DNA of 64,000 nucleotides. It comes from Timema cristinae (Eukaryota > Arthropoda > Insecta > Phasmatodea > Timematidae). The stretch is taken from contig JBCFYV010011164.1 of the NCBI GenBank assembly GCA_039000515.1, positions 31,445,433 to 31,509,432 of the forward strand, given 5' to 3'. Positions 56,176 through 64,000 of this stretch are shown in pieces; within the stretch, counting starts at the first letter, position 1, and each line of letters opens with the position of its first letter. The notes under the pieces were generated by a model. That model saw nothing but the letters and a program-made list of their open reading frames with translations. It was not told the origin of the DNA and did no database searches. The position numbers and the translations under genes were made by a program.

Positions 56176-57329
56176 AATTTAAAAACTAGGATATGAATTC
56201 TTGATGGCTATCAAGGGGTTGCGATGGGTATCAAAGTTTGGAAACCCCTTCATCATCCTGATATATTTGATTAGACTTTGTTAACATTAATAATTAATTA
56301 TCTATAAACCCCTTGAGTCCTTAATTTTACTAATCAACCTAAATCATATATTTTAATATTATTTAACTCGATAAATTAAAGTTTACGATTAACGTCATAA
56401 GTTCTAAATAAAGATATAAATCATAATTATATACCCTAGACTAGAATCTAGAATATAGACAGTCAAACACTATCGACACAATTACCTACCGCCTGAAGGT
56501 AAGCGACCCAACTGCCGTGTATGGAGTGCGTGATCCTACAACAGGGGTTAATTGAATACGAAATTTTCGTGGCGGTGAGGATTCTTTCATTGATCAGCAG
56601 TCTATGAACACATTTTCTTCCCCTCATTTTTAATCTTTTATCCTCCTCAGGTAAAAAACAACAAAAAAAACTCAAGAGTTTCATGGAACCCACGAAACTG
56701 CTTTACTGAAACTCGGTATCTAAGAATTTCATAAGGTTCTCATGAGGGTTTTTGGGAATTAGACATCCAACCCTAATATTAAGGGTAGTTTACCTAATGG
56801 TGAAATCAGAAAAATGGATTTTTTGAAATACGGCTGCTCTAACGGTTTTGATAAAAATTTCGTATCTAGGCACTGTTTAATATTACAAACAAAATGACAA
56901 CTCTCATTTTCCCATGATAGTGGCTTTGAGAATAGTACTTAACTTAAGCAGACATTTCCAATTTTGACTTTATCTCCGCAACTATTTGAGATAAGAAATA
57001 ACTTAACCTGTCATTGAAAAGTTGTAGTACCATTAAAAGTAAAAATCTTTAATTTCAAATATATGTTTATAAAACCAATAGTTTCTGATTGTTATATTCT
57101 TTGGTTAACAGAGATATTACTTTTTCCTCAATATGGTCCTTAAATAGTGTATATTATTTCATTTATGCTCTTTGGTGTGGTGTTTATGCAACAATGTCTA
57201 TAATTTAGTTTCATATATATCTTATATTAGAAATTATCTCCATATTTAGGCAAAGGAAAGAGGAAGTAGTATTTTCGGTGCACCCTACCGTTTATTAAAC
57301 ACTAGCATTAAAGTACCCAGGATGAATAT
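56176..57329. other. Intergenic spacer, nothing recognised
   Basis: AT-rich with no supported coding region or repeat family. 56213-56252 (GGGGTTGCGATGGGTATCAA..TTGGAAACCCCTTCAT) resembles a single hAT terminal repeat without a visible partner. Confidence 0.4.
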
Positions 57330-58190
57330 TATAGGGTAAAAAGATTAAATAGTCTTAAAATGTGCAAAAAAGAGCAACAAATTAAATCTTAACAAAAAAC
57401 AGTTTTTCTTAAAATGGTAGAAAGGATAAATAACATGGGTAAGAATGTGTAGAAAGGATTGTAATTAAATCCAATCAAAACTATTTTAGCTTTTTTTCAT
57501 TTCATTTAACCCTTTTTATCCTGTTTACTTTTTTACTCCGTATACCTTGTTTACCCTTTTAGCCCACTTTACGCTTTTAGCCCATCCCACCCTTTTAACC
57601 CATTTTACCCTTTTAAACCATTTTACTTATTCTTCTCCATTTACCCATTTTATCCCGTTTACCATTTTTACCCCATTTTTCTTTTTACCCTTTTTGCCCC
57701 TTTTGCCAGTTTTCCTTTTCTTACACTTTTTATTTCTTCTGTCCCTTTTAACTTAAATACACTTTATTTTTATTAGATTTAATTTTTGCCCTTTTTAACC
57801 ACTATTAATCGTTTCCCTTTTTGACAATTTGACCTTTTTCATTTTAATGTACCCTTTTGCCTCTTTCTACATCTTTCCTATTTTGGTCATTTTGATATTG
57901 GTACCATTTTATTCCTTTTTGATTAGATTTATTTTTCACACTTTTTACTCTTTTTGACTTTTTTTTGTACTTTGTACATAAATAGCCCGGCTTAGTCCTT
58001 GATAATTATTTTAGGGTAAAATGTGTAAAAAGGGCATTATATTAAAAGGGTAATAAATAAATCTTATCTAATTTCTAAGTAAAAGGATTTAAAAGTGTAA
58101 AATAGAATAAAATGGGTACAAAAAGGTAAATAGAGTAAAAAGGGTAAATAGGGTTAAATGGGTTAATAGGTTACAAGGTATAAAAAGGAA
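57330..58190. repeat. Degenerate ACCCNTTTT minisatellite in alternating orientation
   Basis: 57330-57450 reads as purine-rich GGGTAAAA words. 57480-57990 reads as the complement (CCCTTTTA, CCCATTTTAC, about 9-10 bases per unit, more than thirty imperfect units). 58010-58190 returns to GGGTAAA/GGGTTAAATGGG. The array therefore folds back on itself on a large scale. The frame at 57547-57756 (FTLLAHFTLLAHPTLLTHF) is a translation of the repeat. Confidence 0.8.
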
Positions 58191-58599
58191 ATATAATCAA
58201 CAATTTAACATTCCGCCTTCCAAGTGCACAAGTTCGTACACAAGGTTTACCATAGCCCGCGAAGCACTACTGTATGAAATGTGTTACTAAATCTAGCTCA
58301 CGATGTTAGTAGGCTATATCTTAATTTTTTCTGTTTTTAATGAATTTAAACAAATCAAAGTTTCAAAATTCCGCCTTAGAGTTGCACATTCTCACGCACA
58401 AAGACTACTAATATTTAAATGTCAGTCCTCCGCGTGTGATAGACATTGATCAATGCTCATGACAGACAATCAAACTCTTCATTTTATTAATATAGATTCT
58501 TTCTATTCCAAGTAAAAGTTTTTGATGCACTCGATCAACCTGTTTCCAGCTGGCATCGATAATTAGTATTTTTCTCTGCTTTATCTACAGCAATAACAC

Positions 58600-58710
58600 A
58601 GAACCAGGAGCACAGCTTCAAATAGAACCGTTTAGGGATCATCAGTGAATTCAGATAAAGTGCTGAGCTTTGTCTTAGTAGGTCAGTATATGGTTCGAAT
58701 CCCAGCTGGG
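58600..58710 (+). repeat. tRNA-like SINE head
   Basis: AAGTGCTGAGCTTTGTCTTAG and B-box GGTTCGAATCCCAGC (58692) with the usual A-to-B spacing stretched. Downstream TTTTTTACCCTGAATTGC could be its body. No tRNA fold. Confidence 0.5.
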
Positions 58711-58872
58711 TTCCCTGTGTTTTTTTACCCTGAATTGCTATTTCTAATTTCGTCATTCTATTTCTGCTACATTAGGTTGAACTGCTTAATCCACTGATGG
58801 CCAATATCGACAATGAGTGTAGTTTTAGTGTGTGGGTATGCGTATGTGTGTATGTGTGTGTGTGCCTTCCTC

Positions 58873-59036
58873 CCACATCTTACTACCCATCGGAGGGAGA
58901 GAAGTGTACCCGAAATTTGAGCGATGCGAGAGTGAAAAAACCACCTTTGGTACACCCGACCGGGATTCAAACCCCAATCTACTCCCTTCGTTGGCAGTTC
59001 AGTTTATTGTGAAAGTGAAACCTTTGACCATGCGGT
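58873..59036 (-). repeat. SINE family B copy
   Basis: Minus strand: B-box GGTTTGAATCCCGGTCGGGT at about 58976, body CGGGTACACTTCTCTCCC, tail GATGGGTAGTAAGATGTGGG. It is preceded on the plus strand by a (TG)n run at 58844-58863. Confidence 0.7.
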
Positions 59037-60390
59037 GACTGAAGTAGGTTTTCCCTTTCTCTCTCCACGATAATGCGTGCGCATTCCCTCTGGTGGTTTG
59101 CAGCCTGCTGGGTATATGAAGGAGATGGTCGGATAAAAGGTTTGTAGGTGGAACCTGGATCTTTTTACATATTTATATAAATCTATCAAATAGTGTCCTG
59201 TAGGATGAGTGGGAGGACAACATTTGTTAACAAAAGCTAAATCCAAACAAATAATAGCAATTACACTAAATGCCAGAGGAAGGAGATGTGTTCGTTAAGG
59301 CCTTGTTTATAGTCCAGGGGCTCCCAAACTCTGCGTCGCGACGCACAGTGGAGTCAAATCCCGAAAAGTTGGCCAAAATAAGAAAACTTTATTCAATTTG
59401 TATTAAATTCAGTACATGGGTGTTTTCAAGGTCGCTGATTACGAATCCAAAGTCAGAATTGAAAAAAATAGAAAATGGCGAATCTATTATGGAGGTTTTG
59501 AATTCATAAAAGCAGGCTAAAGTATGAGAGTATTAATCATTTATAAATATTTAAACAGTAAAAGCCATCAACATTTAAATGAAATAATTCTGTAACCCAA
59601 GAAACCAAGATAACTCAATTTAAGGAAAGAATGTGTAAATAGGGGAGAGAGGGGCAAAGTTAACATAATAATAATTATTATTTTAGCTTTTAATTATTTT
59701 TTAAAGTAACAATTTATTTAAATATTAAATTAATTTAGAAATTATTTAGAAACTACTAAATTTTTTGTAATACTTCATTTTTATATTCGACATGGTAATA
59801 TTTAAAAAGAAATCACTTAAAGTCCAAATTCAACGTTTGTAATGTTTTGTACAAAAATTATTTTATACAATTTTAGTCTCAATTTAAGTGACACTACAGT
59901 TTTATTAAATAATTATTATGTAGATTTAAAAAAAATATGCCTACGATAATCAAACCGGGAACAAAAACTTACAAGACCAGCACCTAGTCCACTCGACCAC
60001 GGATTTATGACTTGTACACTGTAATCTGTTTATTCTTAGGTGGCTTAAATTATTCATATAGAAAAATATTTTATTGTTATATTTTGTTACACATGATGTT
60101 AATTATATTAAAAAAAATATATTACATGTTTTTACCTTTAACGATTAAAATATGTAAGCGTCTTTTAACATGCTTTATTAAAGCGTATTTGTAATTTTTT
60201 TTATATAAACCTACACTTAAACCACAATGGCAGCTGGTTTTTATATATTTTACTAAGCAATAGTATAAACTACCATTTAGAACAAGTTTTGTTGCAGAAC
60301 TCTACAGAACTTATAACTATTTCACTAATTTTTTAAAAAGTTCGCATGTAATTATTCATTATTTTTTATTAAAAATATTGTTAAACAATT

Positions 60391-60392
60391 AA

Positions 60393-60441
<49 letters not shown>
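60391..60441. repeat. (ATT)n microsatellite
   Basis: About sixteen perfect ATT units. No SINE tail is attached on either side, unlike most AAT/ATT arrays in this window. Confidence 0.9.
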
Positions 60442-60751
60442 TGTGTAACATATGATAATATTCTACCTACTTTCAACAGAAAAGTTCCTTTTACAGAATT
60501 AAAATTGACCAACTATTAGAATTTAGGTGAATTTCTGATCATAGCGGTATTTATCTCTCTCGTGCGGTTCAGATGCTACTCGTGTGAAGGTCACCTTGAT
60601 ACTGAATTTTAACCACCAGGTTTACATGATCAACCAACCCCTCCTAACTGTGCCATTAGACACTTCAAATATCATTCTATCCAACCTTACTCTTTAAATC
60701 CCCTAAAAAAAAACTTGATTTTTTACTTTTGGCCTTACTGTGCGACACCTT

Positions 60752-60766
60752 GGGGGGGGGGGGGGG
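60752..60766. repeat. G homopolymer run
   Basis: A run of about 15 G within CACCTTGG...GTCGCC. Length is likely uncertain in the assembly. Confidence 0.8.
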
Positions 60767-61344
60767 TCGCCGGTCTTGGACCAGGGCGTCGTGGCTATAA
60801 GTAAAAAACTAAAACTTATAGTGTTAAGTGAACTGCAAGATGCAAATTTTCAATACTTGTACTTGTACATATTTTAAAGACTGGAACGAACCATACAAGA
60901 AAACACTTCCCCCCCCTATGAAAGCACTCGCTTCATATGTGTTCCGAATTCGGTACAAGGGCGTCGCATGGAAATTCTGGCATGTAGTGGACGGCGCGGT
61001 CTCAAAAGGTTTGGGAGCCCTTGGGTTATACGATATTGAATTATTAACATATAATATTGTCTACATTAACTCCGACGTTAGTGACACATTCAACCACCAA
61101 GCATTGTAGTAGATACGTGAGTGAGAAGAGAATTGGAATAACAGTTATTGCTTTATTTGATAATTAATATTTCTTGTGTTAAAGTTCTTAGGATAGATTA
61201 AACTTGAACCATTTCTATCTTTAAATTAATTGATTCCATGTAAATAGCTGGAGATCTTTTTTCCAGCTTAAGAATTAATTAAAACTTTTCCAAAAACAGA
61301 ACCATTTCCTCTCACAGTACCCGCATTGATAGGCACGTGGACAA

Positions 61345-61560
61345 AGAAAGGCGTCAGTCTATTTAGTACTGTTTTCCAGGGGACGGAGAAGTCGGAATTC
61401 GAATCCCAGATGATATGTGTTTTTCCTAAATGGTTTCCATTCTACCTCTTTCCCCTCATTAAATTCCATATGCGTTTCCTCTACATTCTACCTTTCTCGT
61501 CCCTACTCCAGTAGAGTAAATATGAGGATAGCCTGGACTGGAACTAAAACACGTTGTACG
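61345..61560 (+). repeat. SINE family B-like copy
   Basis: B-box GGAATTCGAATCCCAGATGA at 61394, interior CATTCTACCTTTCTCGTCCC, degraded tail AGGATAGCCTGGACTGGAAC. Interior matches 37372 and 55920. Confidence 0.6.
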
Positions 61561-61796
61561 TAAAAAAAAAGTATTTGAGTTAATATAAATTGTGTGGTGC
61601 ACTCTACAGACTTTCACTCTCTTTATCTTAAAATAAAGACATTTACTTAGAACTCGTAAAATCTGTGAAACAAGATAATATAAATTGGTGAAAAAACACT
61701 CCCCCAAAGAACGCAAATGAAATAATATACATTGTTACAGAAACATTTAGAAAATAGGAACATCTCTGTCCACCAAAGTGCATACAAATCTATTTC

Positions 61797-62046
61797 ACCC
61801 ACTTCGATGGCCTCAGGGTCTAAGGCGTCCCTTTCGCAGTAGACTAGACTGCCGATGACGAGGAGTTTGAGATTCGAATCTCGGTCGGGTGTACTGAGGG
61901 TGATTCTCCATAATAGTATTCCACTCTCCTGCCGTTTAAACTCATGTACCCTTCCTCTAAATATAACCTTCCTCATCCTTAAAACCCCTATCGTAATTAA
62001 TTTACAAGGTACAGCCCAAAAGGCTATTAAGACGTGGTGTTGGAAA
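61797..62046 (+). repeat. tRNA-derived SINE, family B, full-length reference copy
   Basis: Head ACTTCGATGGCCTCAGGGTC, GACTAGACTGCCGATGACGA, B-box GATTCGAATCTCGG (61871), body GGGTGTACTGAGGGTG and CCTCTAAATATAACCTTCCT, tail AAGGCTATTAAGACGTGGTG. Flanks AATCTATTTC and GACTCTATTTC suggest the target duplication. Confidence 0.85.
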
Positions 62047-62771
62047 AAAATGACTCTATTTCGCAACAGTCACCTTGAAAACTTGTAAAAGGGGAGAGGA
62101 TTATCTTTTCAGTGAACAACAACTTATTATAATGTGAGTGAGAAGGTACGTCTAAAAATAGATCTAGAGACTGAAGTGAATAGTACAAAGTTCATGTTTT
62201 GAAAGTACAGTCAATGCTTTCCCAAAATTTGAATAGGAATTAGTTTGTGTTCCCTTACCTTGAATAAAATAAAATATAGTTTATATATCATGAATATTAT
62301 TAAATATATTTATATGTGAATAGATGTATTAAGTTATTACAACTATTACAATATTATTCCAATGGCAGAATTTGTTAATATACATAATTAAAAACAATAC
62401 TGTTGAAATCATAAGGCATTGTGTCTTGTCACTTTGCGGTTAAAAAAAAGTAACATAGATTCAACCTTCAGTAAGCTACTGTAAATCAAAGTGAAGTTCA
62501 ACGTGTTTCCTTGTAATTAGGGGTAGCTAGCGTTAAATTTGAGAACAAATTAATTATATATTGCGCGGAACAACTTTTAGCTCTAGTATAGTCCAACACC
62601 CAAGATGAGCAAGGTGTATTATAAGGAAATGTACCAGCGTTAGCTTGAGGAGAAGCTAGAATGACCCCAATCATAATTTGGAAAAATACCTCCAGTTCAC
62701 CTGGCCGAGATCCGAACCGAATACCTACCACGAAAGTAAAATCTGGTAGTTCCGATCAAATAAAGTTGGCT

Positions 62772-62845
62772 CTCCACTGGCGTACTAAGCCGAAAGTCCC
62801 GGGTTCGATTCTGGTGTCCAGGTGTCATTTTTCAATTTTCAGAAT
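62772..62845 (+). repeat. Single copy of the fold-back tRNA-like unit, truncated
   Basis: ACTGGCGTACTAAGCCGAAA and GTCCCGGGTTCGATTCTGGT, then TGTCATTTTTCAATTTTCAG, the same 3-prime flank as in the fold-back at 38244. This shows that the unit is a mobile repeat (family D) whose end is TTTTTCAATTTTCAG. Confidence 0.85.
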
Positions 62846-63564
62846 ATGAAATCTAGATGGAGAATTCTTCTCTAATAGAACAAATAATAGCTTCGGCTAT
62901 TTGGTTCTTTAAATCCATGAGAGTTGATTTGGTAAATTCAATTAGCTGACAGTTACCATCATTCCTATGACGAATGGACTCTACATGATTCAATTGACAA
63001 TTCTCCAAAGGAAGTTGGGCAGCAAATGTTTATAGCTCGGTAAAAATCTTGTCGACCGTATCCCAAGACCACTGAGTCAACCTGCGGATTATATGACCTT
63101 TATAAATATATCAAAGTAGCTATGTTAGATTTAATAACTGTCAGAAAATGTTCTTCCTTTCTTGTTCCTTCTATATTTAAACTTTGGTGGTCACAGTTTG
63201 TCTAGAATTCCTGGTATTTGTTGAAAAGGAAGGGGTTAGTAATGGCAGTATGAATAGAATTAGTCCGATAAGAGTGTCTACTAGTGAAAGGCAAGAACTG
63301 TCTGAACTAGGATAGAGGTATAACTCCTGGTATTATGTTATACATCTTGACATATTTTACATATGATTCTTAGTTTGTCTAATTTGTAAATAAGTAGGAT
63401 TACACTATAAAGGTATAGTATGATTTTGACAGGAAGCAACTTTTAGCAAATACTAACTTTTTTTTGTGGTCATCCATCTTACCATTATTATCAGTGTTAT
63501 TATTACAAAATAAAAATAAACGATTTAATAAATTTATATCCATTAATGTTTCTACCCTAGGTCA
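62846..63564. other. Spacer, nothing recognised
   Basis: AT-rich with no supported gene or known repeat. A short imperfect inverted word (AATAGCTTCGGCTATT) lies at 62886-62901. Confidence 0.4.
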
Positions 63565-63807
63565 GTTTTTTATTCAAGCTATATATGTTCCACTACCGGC
63601 TTTCTAGGCCTGTGGTAGCTTCATATGCCTTATAATCTAACTTAAGACTAGTGCAGGTACAACATCCAGTCCACGACCGTTAATTTATCAATGTGAAAGG
63701 GTATACTCACATTTTAATCAATGATAAATTTCTTCCATGCTGGTTATCAAACCCGGGACACTTAGCTCAGTAGACAGACACGCTACCGACTGAGCTAAGG
63801 TGTCGGA
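63565..63807 (-). repeat. tRNA-derived SINE, family C
   Basis: Minus strand: head CGACACCTTAGCTCAGTCGG (63806), B-box GGGTTTGATAACC, body GTCTTAAGTTAGATTATAAG, end GAATAAAAAACTGACC. It aligns end to end with 41417. Confidence 0.82.
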
Positions 63808-64000
63808 CTATTTAATAAACTATCACGTCAAATTATATGATCTGCAACTGTCAATATTAACACAGAAAGTGGCAATGTCTATAAAATAATATTAATGTAA
63901 CTACATTTTTCAGCGATGACAGAAACATTTTCCAACCCTACTTTACTTCCTCTAAACTACGGTATCAAATATAGTAAGTAGGTTTTATTTTGCGATATTA

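Larger units (their letters stand above)
59315..61023. mobile_element. hAT-like element, non-coding
   Basis: The ends are CAGGGGCTCCCAAACTCTGC at 59315 and, inverted, CAAGGGCTCCCAAACCTTTT ending at 61023, both followed by CG-rich subterminal words (GTCGCGACGCAC / GACCGCGCCG). Flanks share GTTTATAG / GTTATAC loosely. No transposase piece is recognised. It contains an (ATT)n microsatellite and a G-run. Confidence 0.6.

Noticed and set aside
57547..57756. Reading frame with FTLLAHFTLL-type repeats
   Set aside because: It is a translation of the ACCCNTTTT minisatellite.

Overview
The window is a piece of an AT-rich, intron-containing animal genome, most likely an arthropod and probably an insect. 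Splice sites are canonical GT/AG. Coding exons are short and far apart, and most of the space is transposons: hAT, pogo, PIF/Harbinger, a copia element primed on initiator-Met tRNA, a non-LTR retrotransposon and several tRNA-derived SINE families. No species is claimed. There are no operons, CRISPR arrays, phages or bacterial features.

Three host genes can be read. (1) A PRMT9-type protein arginine methyltransferase on the minus strand runs from the start codon at 21607 to the stop at 5393, in eight coding exons whose splice phases all agree. (2) A homologue of the uncharacterised C1orf74/UPF0739 family, effectively intronless, lies at 18282-17457 inside PRMT9 intron 2 on the same strand. (3) ARL6IP1, an ER membrane-shaping protein, lies on the plus strand from 34629 to 39058 in five coding exons and is fully intact. 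PRMT9 and the C1orf74 homologue are broken only by single-base length errors in homopolymer runs (five losses and one gain). The copia gag has one more loss. This points to consensus error in a long-read assembly rather than gene death.

Layout: 1-1390 decayed pogo/Jerky transposase in a poor-quality stretch; 2345-2640 SINE; 2741-5318 hAT; 5393-21607 PRMT9, with a pogo-like MITE, a hAT MITE, SINEs, the C1orf74 homologue and an antisense hAT transposase in its introns; 21796-22829 Harbinger element just upstream of PRMT9; 23400-24660 small repeats and a copia RT relic; 24724-29329 a young full-length copia element; 29330-34600 intergenic with a TIR element; 34629-39058 ARL6IP1, with a fold-back of two tRNA-like units in its last intron; 40000-43300 LINE and SINE pieces; 45297-50672 a three-level nest (SINE inside hAT inside hAT); 50705-53464 another hAT; 54880-64000 minisatellites, SINEs and a hAT-like element.

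No new multi-gene system is present. The most noteworthy points are the C1orf74 homologue nested in PRMT9, the insert in PRMT9 exon 6, the dated transposon nest, the 142-bp-arm tRNA fold-back, and a network of SINE families that share one 3-prime tail, including a 47-bp copy with a perfect target duplication.
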